Source of the DNA: Rhynchonema sp. JSB1_4 | Taxonomy: Eukaryota > Nematoda > Chromadorea > Monhysterida > Xyalidae | Assembly (NCBI GenBank): GCA_030248065.1 | Contig: JASAMV010004338.1 | Location: forward strand, 28,911-92,910 | DNA length: 64,000 nt | Direction of reading: 5' to 3' | Part shown: piece by piece, positions 25,601 through 39,000 of the stretch | Layout of the letters: every line of letters starts with the position of its first letter | How positions within the stretch are numbered: position 1 is the stretch's first letter | Position numbers and translations under genes: made by a program | Notes under the pieces: model-generated | What the model saw: the letters and a program-made list of their open reading frames with translations, nothing else | Databases searched by the model: none | Told to the model about the DNA's origin: nothing

Positions 25601-28600
25601 ATTTTTATCTAGTGCTTGTTTAGAATTTCGCGCTTTTTACACCAAATATTATACAAAATGTGATAAGGCGCGAAAGGCGCGATATTTTGGCAGATCTTGC
25701 GCGCGCGAGAGCCAAATATCATTGAAACTTTTCGTGTTTGACGCGCGAAGCGCGCGATGTTTGGACTTTTGAAGTCTTCCAGAGTGAAAAATTCTGCGAT
25801 TTAGGGGTTCTTTGTCCTTTCCTTCTTCCCTCCCCGAAACGGTATCTCCGCCAGTGTGACTAACGCTTTGACGGCATTGGGTGGGATGAACAACTACAGT
25901 ATATTGTCGTTGAGTGATAATTAACGGGCGATCTACTTCATATTGCAGGCCAGCATGCGCACGCTGCAGAACAGCTATCTGGAGCTGTCCCGCTCGTCCG
26001 AAACGCTGATGCACAACTTTCGACGCACGTATGTGGACATGGCCTATTTGCAGGTTTGATTTGCTGAAATTATGAATGCTGCTGATGTTTAATTCCGGGA
26101 TGGGGATAGGTTTTACGCCAATAGTCTGCGATAGTGACAAATACAGTATATCGTTGCCGGGTGAAAAAGAAAACGTTTTTTTTCAAGCGTTGTGTTGAAA
26201 AGAAAAAGAAAAAACTGGCCAACCGAAGGTTTTTTCTTCCCCTAGAATTGTGCCATTTTTTTCTGAATAAGGGACAAACCGTTTTCAAAGCCAGAATCCA
26301 TCGCGTTAAAAGGCGCCGTAATTGCTTGTTTTTGGGCATTGCAGAACTAGGCATAAAAACAAGCGCGATGTCAGTAATGCACAAAACATGTGCCCCACAT
26401 GCTTGTTTTGGGTTCCCCTATGCTTAGACACTGCTGTTCGTTTTCTTCTTTTTCAAAAATATGAAGAACCGGTTCTTCAGCAGCCCAGTGCCAAAGGCCT
26501 AATTCATAAATGAATACCAAGCAATCTTACAAAATTGCGATCTATACTAATGTTTTTTTTTTCAAAATATCTGGGTTATCTTCGCGAAAGGCACAACTTT
26601 TATTGGGTAGCGTAAACTGATGTTTCACGTCAGAATGACCTTGTTGTTTTCAATCCGACTTCTGATTCGTGATCTACGAACGCGTAAAACATGGCCAACA
26701 ACAAATCTAACCGTAACAATTCTCGATCCATCCCTGTCATCAATCACAGGATGAGATCGACAAACGACTTGGTCTCACATCGCGTAACTCGACCCTGCAA
26801 CCAGCACGCGTGTTGTTGAGTGCGCTGGGACGGATGCAGGAAATATTGGTGGACAGAACGTGGGCGCCCGATGGCGATGTCGGGGAGACGGACGAGGTTA
26901 AAGGGGGGGGGTTTGTTGTACCTAAAAAATAATGGTTTTTATGCACACTTGTGGTAAAGAAGCTTAAATATACAATATGTCCTTTTGAAGGGAAATTGTG
27001 ATGTTTTGTAGAATATTTGCGGTGAAATGAATGGGTATCGCATATCAGTTCTCCTGCTGTTCACAGTTTTTGTCTACCGCACGTGCAACATCAGCCATCA
27101 GTTTGTTCCCATCTTCCATTGGAAAACAAAACAGACGCAAAATATTAGTTATTCCATGTTTCGTGACGAACGCCACTGAATCAGTACCAGCGACGAGAGA
27201 CCAGCGGCAGTGTGCCGAAATATAAAATTCACCCTTGCAAATTCAAGCTAATTTCGTGCTTTCAAAATCAGGCATCCTCCCTCGCACCCGATGACCTGAA
27301 CAACAACAACAACAATCGTGGCGGTGCGGGCACAATTCGTGACGAAGTGACGTCGTTGGATGAACAACAAGTGTTGCTGTCGGTCGCTGGACCATTGGAA
27401 CGCGAGATGAATACCTTGATCGACATTCACGACTCGCTGCTGCAGCGATATGGCACTAACATGCCGCCGAGAACCAGGCATGGTTCGTGAGGATGGATGG
27501 GGAATTGTTTTTTTGGTCTTTCGTAAATGGGCTTTATTTGCATCTGAAGATTGAGCAATCCATCCGATAGTAGAGCCGGATCGACGTGCGCTTCGGTTTT
27601 CTTCAATACGTTTGAGTGGTGGTGTCTGCCTCCCCTCTAGTGGGGTAAATGTTGGAAACATGAATGAAAATGTTCCGAGTCACTTCAAAATCTGCTGTCT
27701 GTGAATGTGTTTGGGAAAGTTCAGAAACGTTCAAATCCTTCTGGTCTAAAAATCGTTGATGTTTCACGCGTGGATGACAACCCTCAGCTGAAAGATGGTT
27801 ACTTGCCTGGCCCCGGAAATAATGTTATGAATAAAAAAATAATAATAATGCGGCAAGAAAACAAATTGCAACAGCAGCAACAAGTGTTTCATAAAATTAT
27901 TCGATCAATTTTTTACTTTCGCAGCCTTGGAACGCATCAAAACACGATTGGACGCCTTGAGACTGCGCATTCGCACCACGGAATCGTTGAACGAACTTGA
28001 CACTGTTCAATCGGAATTGACCACCGAAACTAATTGTATGTGCTGGCTGTTTGTGTTATCTTGTCTTGAAATTTTGCCGCAATCGGTCTGGTACTGTCTT
28101 GTTCGTGTGGCTGTTAATGTCAAGGGTGTTTTCGAGATTTTAGTGCTGCTGCCTGCCACTAATTTCTTCCGACCGGTGGAATCGACTTTTTACGCTGGTA
28201 AAAGTGTCATCAGTAAATATCGACATATCCTTGACTGACAAACATCAGGATAGCCGTTCGTATGCACTGCAATAATGATCAAATTGTTCGGCCCGTACTA
28301 ACCACAAAAGAAGCGAAACCAACAAAAAAAAACAAAATGCATACATGATGTTTCAGCGTTCCAACGCGCCATCAGCGACTGGAAAACGCAGGTGGTCGCC
28401 GGACTGCGCACTGTGCCCCGGAACACCTCGGCATTTAGCAGCAACGCCATTGAAATCCAGTCACAATCGCAGGGCACACAGACAACATCTGTGAGTGGAG
28501 AAAGTGGTAATGATGATGACAATGGACAACAGCCTTCGACTTCGGGATGGGGGCGGACTGCTGCTGCGAGTGCGCACGGTTTGTGAGTTTGACAGAAAGT

Positions 28601-31600
28601 TGGAGAGCTTTTGCGCTGATTTTTTGTTGATTTCTTAGGTCATCTATTGTTGCAGGAAATACTCTGTGATTTTATGCTCTGCCTGTGACTGCTGATGTTT
28701 CACGCGAGAATGACCTGGGGGGGCACACACGCAACTTTGTTTTAAATGCGCCTTCAAACGGAAAAAAACGATGAAACTATATTTTACGATAAAAATAATT
28801 TATTATTTGTTTTCTCCATACCCTCGAATTAAAAAAGAATATTCGAGGTCAAATTGGTCAATCAGACTCTTGACTTTTGATGCTGCGACCAATTGTGCTT
28901 CACGACAGACTGATAAGAGCAAGCCAACTTCCTTCCAAAAACAGCAAAAAAAACAAATTTGATTCTAGAACGTTTCCAGCCACATCAGCAACAACCGAGC
29001 CATGTTCATCAACACAGTGCAGCCCCATCGCGGAACGATCACCCATCAATATACACGTCAGTCCTTCCAGAATCAGTCATGTGGAATCGCCAGAAGGTTA
29101 CTTGGGTTGGATTGTTTTTTTACTTAGAATTAATTTAGTGCCGTGCATATAAATGTGCTCGTCGCTTTTATGCAAACGCGCTTGGCTTCAATTAGTGACT
29201 TGTCTGGTGTTTCAAGTCTAGTGAAAACGTCGCTTCAGACTGGACAATTTTGGCAAAAGCGGAATGGGGGAGGGAGTCAATTTTTGTTTGCACCGTGCTT
29301 CTTTCTGTGAAGTTGTTGACGCACTAATTTCGACCAGCGCAGAGTTTTTGTGCTTTGTCCTGGAACCACACCACGCTCGCACTTCTCGGAATTTGAGTTG
29401 AAATTTTCGTTCAATTTTCGTCACAAAATATTTTCATCTTTCTCCCCGTTCCCACATGAAATGTTTCACATCCTGCATATGAAATTGTCAGAATAATTTT
29501 TCCCATATCGTCACGATAATGAAACAATAAAATTGACAAAAGACAATCTTCAATCAATTCAACTGATTCAAAACTTACGTCAAATTCAAGTTGAAAAACT
29601 GCTTCCGTAAGCGAAAAGTCGACGTAGTTCTCATGTGCAAAAAATCGTGCTACATTAGTTTGCACAGCAGCGATATTGTGAATATGAATGACTAAACATC
29701 ACCAAACTCCAGGCCGCAGCACGATGATTCGTATCGGAAGCAGTGATGAACAGCAGACCTCAGCTCCGCCACCAACAAAACGTCGCAGGCTGATGTTCGA
29801 TGGTAATGACGATGCTTCTTCTATTAATACCAGCGCTGAAACATCAGCTGGTGCACAAGGCGGGCGGTCAGAAACGCAAGAAAGTGGTTGGTTAAATGGG
29901 ATTGAAGCTGACTATTTTTCTGGCATAAGCACTTGTGTGGCGTGTTTTTTGATGTGCGCGTTTGGATGTGTGGTGTATTGCAAGCGGATTAACGGGTCCA
30001 GCGCGCTGTGCTGGAGCATTTCGAGACTAGTGAGTGTTGAGCGAGCCCACGAATTGCAATCGGTAGACAGCAAAATGATTGTTATTTTATGTAAACTGTC
30101 CAGCACCAAAAACAGCCAGAAAATTTTGGCTGAAAATTGAGAAATTTCCACGTCGTCGACGTCGATACAAACAAACAAACAAACGTCGATACGATAGAAA
30201 CTGTGGTCGATTAATATCCAGATCCCACTGCTGCCAATGAATCCGACGGCCGACAGCAGCAGAACGCCACAAGTGCACCAGAAAGTGTACCAAGAACGGG
30301 CACCACGCGACCACAAGTGGTACTGCCGCCTGCGCCGTCACGAAGCTCAAATGCTTCCGCCGCAGCTGCTTGGTCTGTTGATTTGTGTTGATTTAATTTT
30401 GTTGCGCGTTTTTTTTTTATTTCACACCATCGAAACAATGAACAGTCTTCTCTAATTTCCGATCGAAGGTCATGCGGGCGTGAAACATCAGTGAAAAGTT
30501 CGCGGACAACAATGGGTTTTGTGTTTGCATTATCTCATCGCTGATGTTTCACGTCGCTACGTACAACCAGGGGTATCACCCACTCGAAATTACTTCGTCG
30601 TGAACAGCAAGCGGAAATACGAATACGTAGCTGTGAAACATTAGACGCAACATTGTCAGAAAGAATTAATTGACCCACTCTGTTGACACATTTTTTCTAA
30701 TCTTCAAAATCTTGCACATACTGTATGCAGAATCGGAGCGCCCTTCCATAATATGGCTCAATTTTGTTAGGGCGCGGCCATGCAAACGCGGGCGCGGGTC
30801 GCGGGTCAGAAAAATATTCTATGTCCTCGACCCGCTCCGCGTTTGCATGGCCGCACTGGCGGGCGGGGGTCGCGGTTCATAAAAATATTATTTGTCCCAC
30901 ACCCGCGCCCGCGTTTGCATGGCCGCACTTGCGGGCGCGGGGCGGGGGGCACAAAAAATTTTAAGGGCCCTGACCCCCGCCCGCGTTTGCATGGCCGCAC
31001 TTGCGGGCGCGGGTCGCGGGTCAGTCGAACATTTCTTTGGCTGGGCTTGTAGCGCGCGAAAACTGTAGAGTTTTAAAGGGGGCCTTTCGCATTTCAAACC
31101 GCCTTCAAACTTTGCACGCATTTGAATATTGTTCAGGGCGTTATTAAACTCTCACGCACCAAGAACCCAATCTGCAGCATGCGACCAGGAGATCACTTTA
31201 AGAAGAACATCCGGGAACAAAGTGTGCGGCGGACCAGCCCAATTTATACCTGCGCATTCAGGCAAACTGCTTATCAAAAAGGTGTCAAGGCGAATGAATG
31301 TTTCGCATGAAACGTGCAACACCACTAACTATGGATTTCGCTTTTCTTTAGATTTCGAATTTCAACGAATTGTTCCAGCGCGACAAGCAGACCTTGAAAC
31401 ATTCAAGGTCACGACGTTCACTAAACAACACGTTATCTCCAACAGCCACGAAACATGCCAGCTCACAAACCAACCACAGCCCGACTACACGTATCACAGC
31501 AAAACACACACAATAAGAACACGCGCACGTGGGAATGTTTCATGATATTGGTGGCAGGCAACAGGGAAGGCTTAAACATCACTCTCTAGCCAACAGCCGG

Positions 31601-34600
31601 CATAATGCACTGCACTAAAGAACAGAATTTATTGTGGCGACTAGACTAAACAGTTCGTCTGCTTTAAAACTGTGGTTTTCGCGCGCTACAAGCCCAGCCA
31701 AAGAAATGTTTCGAGTGACCCGCGACCCGCGCCCGCAAGTGCGGCCATGCAAACGCGGGCGCGGGTCTGGGACATAGAATATTTTTCGCACCCGCGACCC
31801 GCGCCCGCAAGTGCGGCCATGCAAACGCGGGCGCGGGTCTGGGACATAGAATATTTTTCTGACCCGCGACCCGCGCCCGCAAGTGCGGCCATGCAAACGC
31901 GGAGCGGGTCTAAAACATAGAATATTTTTCTGACCCGCGACCCGCGCCCGCGTTTGCATGGCCGCGCCCTAAATGTTGTGTCCGAAATTCTGACACCTGC
32001 CCTGTTGCACCTGCACCTGGAAATTTTTGTGGGAAAAACCAATTGCATTATATGTCAACGACATCTTTTTATCCACCCATACCATAAACATATCGGATCC
32101 TTGTTTGTTTGCAGCAACACTCCAAACCACACGAGCACAGCAGCTTGGCGTCGCCGTCAACTGTATCCGCCCTTCCATCGTCGTCGCCCGTACAATGACG
32201 CGTTCGAGCTCGATAGCAACAACAACAACCCGATTGAGAATACGGGCTCACGCAATGCGACCAGGCTTGGCGGGATTGATGCGGAAACGCGACGCGGTAT
32301 TGCTGGCGGACTGCAGAGGGAACAGGTGTGTGGTTATATGGGTGGAGGGGCTTTGTTGGTCAATTAGAGACGTGCGATCAGAGACGTGTACCCCGGGCAG
32401 ACCATCTTTATGGTGCCTGATCAGGGAAGTTGAGGGTAGCATGATCCAAGGATGTGCTCAGCCAGCAGCCAAATGTACCAGCAATGTGTCGTGCTCTACA
32501 ACCTGAGGGCTATGTGATTTTAATGAGCTGTTGTTTTATTTCCCATCTGATAATGATACAGACCTAGAATTGCTGTTTATTCCTAAAATTCGAACTTATA
32601 TGGTCGTTCTTGTGAAGCATCAAATTTCGCAAGGCTGATTTGCTTTGTGCGGCATGAACGTTACACACATGAAAAATATTGTTTCCAGAATTTTACTTTA
32701 TCGTACTGAGAATTTTAACGTCACTTTTTTCCAATTCCCGTTCATGTCGCAGACCCGTCGTCTCGTCTCCAATCTTCTCTCCGTCCGTATGGCCCGTCTT
32801 TCGTCAGTGACGGGCGGTCCCTCCGCATCCGGCACCGATGCGGCCCCGCATCCGGCGTCCACCTGGTCGGGCACCCGTCACCAGACACGACTGACGGTTG
32901 CTAGCCCGTCATTGTCGAATCCGTCTGGCCCGTCAGTACGGGATCTGATCGTCGATCAACAACGGGCTGAGGAGCCCGTCAGCAATGACAACAACGATGC
33001 TGATAATGCAGTGAGGCAGGAGGATGAGGCGAATGTTTCGCACGATCTGAATAGAGCCATAAATCGTGTGGTTGCCAGTGAGTTTGCGCTTTTGGTCATT
33101 TGGATCTCGTTTTTTTCTCGTTTTCTTACATAAATATGCAACAGAAGTGTATAATAGTTTGTGTAACAGGCAGGACATACAGTATGTTGAGCTTGTAGAA
33201 CATTGAACGCAGCACACTCACCTGCAACAGAACTGGCAAGAATGTTTTGTGTTGAAAATATCTAGAATTTAACCGGACGTCTGTCATTAACTTCGACCAG
33301 GGTCAATCAACTTTTGCCCTGATTGTTGCCATGCGTAGACCTCGAAATGCCGTTAAACTGAAAACGTCAAGGTGATCCGATCACCAAATTTGATACCGTT
33401 AACCGAACTGTGTGTATTCAGGCACGTTCATTGGCAGCGGTGATGTAGCGATGGCGAACAACATTCTCGACCATACCTGCCGCATTCAACGCTGGTATTT
33501 CGATATTTTGAATCCACCGAATCTGCTGCATGGTGAGAGTTAGAAATTTCTGCTTTGCTCACAAGTTGGGAGATTCAGAATATTAGTACCGCAGACATGT
33601 TCGTACAATCGGTGCTTATGAAAACGTCGCCAATATTTTTGAAGTCCAATGCCAAGTCCGTCGGATCTCAAGTTTGTGCGATTATGTCCATCTTTCGGAT
33701 AGGGTTGGAGGTCGGGGGGACGACATCTGGAAGTATCCGTCATCTGAGAAAAAAGCCGACCCCCTACAGTTCCAACGACACCCGACATCTAGTTTCCGCA
33801 TCCAGAACAGACAAAATTTTGCTCGTTTGCTCATTTTAATGCAACTAGACGGGACTCGTGCCTACGGCCCGGCTGCAGCGCCGCGCCCGTGCCGTGCCAC
33901 CCCCCCCAAAGACCCGTTAGCATACCCAAAGCTACCCGTGAAAATTGACCCGTCCGCACCTCCGAGGGAGGGGGCCACAGACACACACACACACTTACGT
34001 CTTCCTGTTTTAGTAGTATAGATTTTTCGCTCAATCTAGTGAACTGAAGTTTTTTCAAACGAAAAAAACAGCAAAATGTTTTCGCGCCTTGAGACACATT
34101 TGGTTCGAAGCAATTTGTCTCTCCAAGTTCTTCTCTCAGCAAAACCGATGTTTTCAACCGTAAGTGTCGGGTGCCAAAACACGCTACATCTGGAGGCACC
34201 CGACAACCTGACAGCTACACTTTTTGGCACCGGCATCCGACACCCGACATCCCTCTAACCCTGCTTTCGGGTCCGATATTTCGAAAATGCGGATGAAACT
34301 TAGCTGAGCACAAAATATTGCTGGATTTTCAAAAAATAGTGATCTAATTTGTCGTTTTCGTAAATTGGTCTGTTGTTGCTTGTTAATGTTTTGTAAAACT
34401 TCAACTGGAACGAATTCTCCACAAAGTATCACAATATTTCCAGGCATTTTAGCCCAAGAGTAAAACATTTTCTTCCGTGGTATGCACACATAAATCTCGA
34501 AATTCACTTTGTTCAAGAGATAAAGACACGTGGCCAGATAGATACTATCCGATCAGCGACCACAATTACGTATGAATTGGACAGCTAGCAATGTGTTTGT

Positions 34601-35943
34601 TTTTGTTTCGATCTGCATTGGCAGACGGGCGGTGCGGCACAGGCTCATTATCAGTGTACATCCACTTGATTGTTACCACGGTCCCCAAAAAGACACTAAC
34701 TGGTTTCACCATCACCACTGTTTGTGCGAACGCTCAATTTCGTCGTTAGGACAAGGAGAGCTTTATCAAGTTTGCCGCAATCCAATCAACATCTTGTCTC
34801 CTGCTCGCGCCAGGTACCCACAACGTGATCGTGCCGAAATGCAAAGTGCACAACGATGGCAGCGTGGCGATGTCGCCGAATGACCAACTGTTGGCGTGTT
34901 TGGTCGAGAACTACGCACAATCGAATCCGATCTGGGCCGAGACGGCGCTCAACATTGTGTCGCTTCGCACGAACAATCTGGGAACCGTCTTGTTCAGGAA
35001 TACGTTCGGTGCGTTTTGGGATTGGTTTGTCGATATTTGCAATTATTTGTTTTTTTTCTAAACATGGCTGGTTTTTTGGTGGGTTCTGGTTATTCTTTGT
35101 TTGAAGTATTGTCTGCTTGCGCGAAGCCTCGTATTGGATCAGTACTGGTGGGCTTGAGATGCTGAGGTCATCTAGCGCTGAAACATCGGTACTGGGGTTC
35201 GGGTGTCGTTACACAAGTTATTTTTGGTCAGGTGTTTTTGGACCCAAAATCTGACGGTCGATTCCCCACATCACTTCGTTCAGGAAAACATTTTCTTCAA
35301 GCATTTATTCCACCCAAATGTTCGGCCAAGGTCTTGAAAACAGCGTTTTATGTGTATTTTTTTGAAATCCCTTCTAACAGAGAGAATTGGGCCAAAATTT
35401 TTCGCTGGTGAGGAAAATAAACAAAATCTTCGCTGTTTTTGGTCCAAAAATACCATATGTCGTCAGTATTTGGCTGCAGCTAAGTTGTTCCCCCAACTGC
35501 TAGGTTTATTGCTATTCTTGTTCCGGTCATCAAGTTAAAAAAAGTGTTGATTTTGGTGCCAAAATGACCATTTTGTGGGCCAAATTGGGCAAACTGGCTC
35601 ACATTTGCTCACACTGTCACACATGCACAAAAACACGTAGCTTAAGGCCTATTTTGGCACAATTTCGACCGTTTTTATACCCCTGTTTTTTACTTCTGGA
35701 CCAATAGCCCCCAAGTCGGGGTACCCGGCTAGCTATCTAGCTTTCTTGCTCGGACCAACTACATCACTGTTTGGCTAACATGTGAGAATCCCAGAAAACT
35801 ACATTTCATGAAAAGAAACCTAAAATTATATAAATTACAGGCCCAAACGCAGTGTCGTTGTCTTTCTCTCCCACCAACGATCACATTCTCGTCGGTCTAT
35901 CCGCTCGCAGACAACTGCGACTACGACAATCGCCACAGGTGCG

Positions 35944-36033
<90 letters not shown>

Positions 36034-39000
36034 CCGTACTTATTTCTTTTTGTTATTATTTTTTTGGGCAAATGTTTGTCGTCATGTGCACATACACAGT
36101 TGCTCTCCTTCATGGCAACCTTCGGCGCTTTTAGCTGACAATAATAATGATGGTGGACGGTATCCAATCTTCGTTTACCATGCTTATTTGGGCTAATCGC
36201 TTTGTCGTCAAACGAAGTGGTCGAACAAGCAATAGTACATGAGCCCCAAATGAGCGCGAAATTAATACATGTGATTTGACCACAAAATGTGACGACATGG
36301 TTTGACGACATCACTATAAGCCCGTATTTGGGGAATACACCCATTCCTGTAATACGCAAATGTAATATTTCGCGTTACGAGCCAACATCTAGTTCAGCTG
36401 ACTGTGCTTGTTTCCCTTTTTTTAACCCGACCATCTTCAGTTTTCGGTTTACAATTTTTGTCATATTAAAACTTACCTCTCATTGTATTCTTCCAGACTT
36501 GTGCGCAAGTGCTCAAAATTCCGTCCGTCCCCAAGGTGCGCCAGCAGACTGAAACATCAGAGAATGTGTCAATCGAATTGTATGCATCATTTGGCTCACC
36601 GGCACCGCCGAAAATGCTCGAGGTTTGTGTGGCAAAATTGTTGGTGTTCAAGTTTCGTCGATGTGAGTGTTGTGTGCCCCAGATCACGATCAAAGATCAA
36701 TTACTCAAAATTTTCAAAACACAAACAGAACTAACGAGACATTTAGTGGAAGCCCTGACTGGCGCTGTTCCGTAGCGTTCTGCTCGGTTATGTTTCACCG
36801 CCAAATGACCTTGGTTCGTATTGGGTAGGCATTGCTCTCTTCAATGTTTGCGAAAAATGAAATCCAAGAAAAACGACACTTTATTTCAACCAACGTGAAA
36901 GCTGTCAGCGAACAACTTTTTAAGCTTGTTTTTTTTATCGCGAGCATCTGAAATTCTCCGCGGCGTCATCCAAACCACAGAACAGTCACGTGACGCCAAA
37001 GCAGAGTCAATACAATCACCCAAGTTTGATTTATTCATTTCCAGCCAGTCACTAATTTCAACCATAATCGGATGCGAGAACTTGCAGTTAGAAACTTGTG
37101 TAAAAAATGAAAAAAGAATTTTAAGACCCCAACCCCATGATGACTTTCTCATAATAGTTTGCCCAGCACTTTTTGCAAGAAAGACATTGACCGAAATGAA
37201 AGATGGTTGGCATTTGCAATTAGCCCAATTGCCCATGAACAAGAGCTAAATAGTTGCAAAACTAACACTTCTTTGCCGCAAGGTTTCTAACGTTTGACGC
37301 CGGAACGACCTTTGCCAATGTCAGATATTTTACGATACAAATTTGAGCACTTTGTTAATCGAAAACACATTTCTAAAGATTGGAAAGCGTTGGAATCCAT
37401 TATCTATCCTGATATTTTCGCATAAAAATATTACCCTGATTATTCAGGTTGTGCTGAACGTGCCGCGAGCCCCGAGACAGGAGGAGCTCAACCCCGTCGA
37501 TCTATCGGACGTCGCTGCGCTGTTTGCGGCGCGAAATTGCAGTTTGAATTGCTCGTTGTGGCTGTGTCTGCCCGGACAGGGTTTCGCCTACGGCACCAAT
37601 CGGGGACATTTGTATCTGGTGAAGCAAAAAATGTTGGGGTGCGTTTTTGGGCGGGAGTGAGAATGTGCACAGTTATTTTGTGTTTTTGGGACAGCTGGTG
37701 CCGTTTATTCGCACTGACGATGACCTGGTGCGGACCGTCCGTCTGTGAAAATAGGTGGAAAGGGACAACGAACGAAGCATATGTTGGACAAACTGTGACT
37801 TACCGTTACCACAGCACAACTGACACAAAGAATTTCTGTTCTAATCATCTTGCCAACAGGCCTAGGTTTTACCCTTGTCAAGGTGAAAGTCAGTCACGGA
37901 AACAAGCGTTGAACTATCCTCTGTCAAGAAATATATAAAAGTAACGGCACTGAGTTTTGCCCATTTCGTTTGGCCGTTCTATTAAGGGCGCGGCCATGTA
38001 GATGCGGACTGCGGACATTGAAAAAATTCCATGTCCAATGTCCGCAGTCCGCAAGCCACAAACAAAAGAACAAATTTTCCCGAAAGAGGGGAAAAAAAAA
38101 ACCCAAAAAAAAAATCTATATGGTCATTGTGCGACCAATACCTGGCCGTACTTGCGGACTGCGGACAATCGAAACATTTCTTTGATTGTGTTTGCTAGTA
38201 AGCAAACAACTACAGGGTTGTAAATATGCAAACTTCAACACCGTGCATAATACTGTGTTGTCTTCTGATGTTGTCTGAAACATCCATGTAATATCTGCCA
38301 ACTCACAATAATCAATTGCCAACACACGCGCAACTGACGACTGCCACGCACACACAACAGCAAACGCAGAATAAGGACACACACGTTGGAATGTTTCATG
38401 GTATTGAATGGCAGGCATCAGGGTAGGATTCCACATTGCAATATATTCAGAACCCTGTAGTTGTATATCGCACTAGCAAACACAATCTATAAATGTTTCG
38501 ATTGTCCGCAAACCGCAGTCCGCCAGGTATTGGTTGCACAATGACTTTATAAGAATTGGTCAAATTTTTTTCCTGAATCGTAAAGAGGGAATGTGACGGG
38601 GTGGTGACGTTGCGTAGCATGATCGCACACAAAGCATGTAGTAAAGAGAATGTTTCAGACCTGCGGCACGGATCTGCGACATAGTTTCAGGTGAAAATGT
38701 TTTGTGAGAATCACAAATAGCACAGTGGTTAAGAGTGACTGAACTTGAAAATCAGGATTGATTTGATGAATTCTTATATGGTTATTGTGCGACCAATAGA
38801 TGCGGACTGCGGACATTGGACATAGTTTGTTTTTTCAATGTCCGCAGTCCGCATCTACCTGGCCGCGCCCTAAGAAACACACTCCAGTTGACTAGACAGA
38901 TAAAAGTTTATGAACTCGTTTGAAAGTCGGCATGTGTATGGTGAAGTATCTTCATTCATCATAATGGCCATGCGCGTGGCACTAATATTCCAAAAAATGT

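Noticed and set aside
31352..31545. Possible AMBRA1 exon after TTTCTTTAG
   Set aside because: The phase from exon 15 would give an immediate stop, while 32115 joins in phase; this stretch is the interior of a mobile element.
30670..32048. Arg/Ala/Pro-rich open frames repeated on both strands
   Set aside because: They are readings of the GC-rich arms of the GGGCGCGGCCATG element.
35835..36359. Open frames encoding poly-Val, poly-Cys, poly-Leu and antisense poly-Asn
   Set aside because: They are six-frame readings of the (GTT)30 microsatellite next to an AMBRA1 exon.
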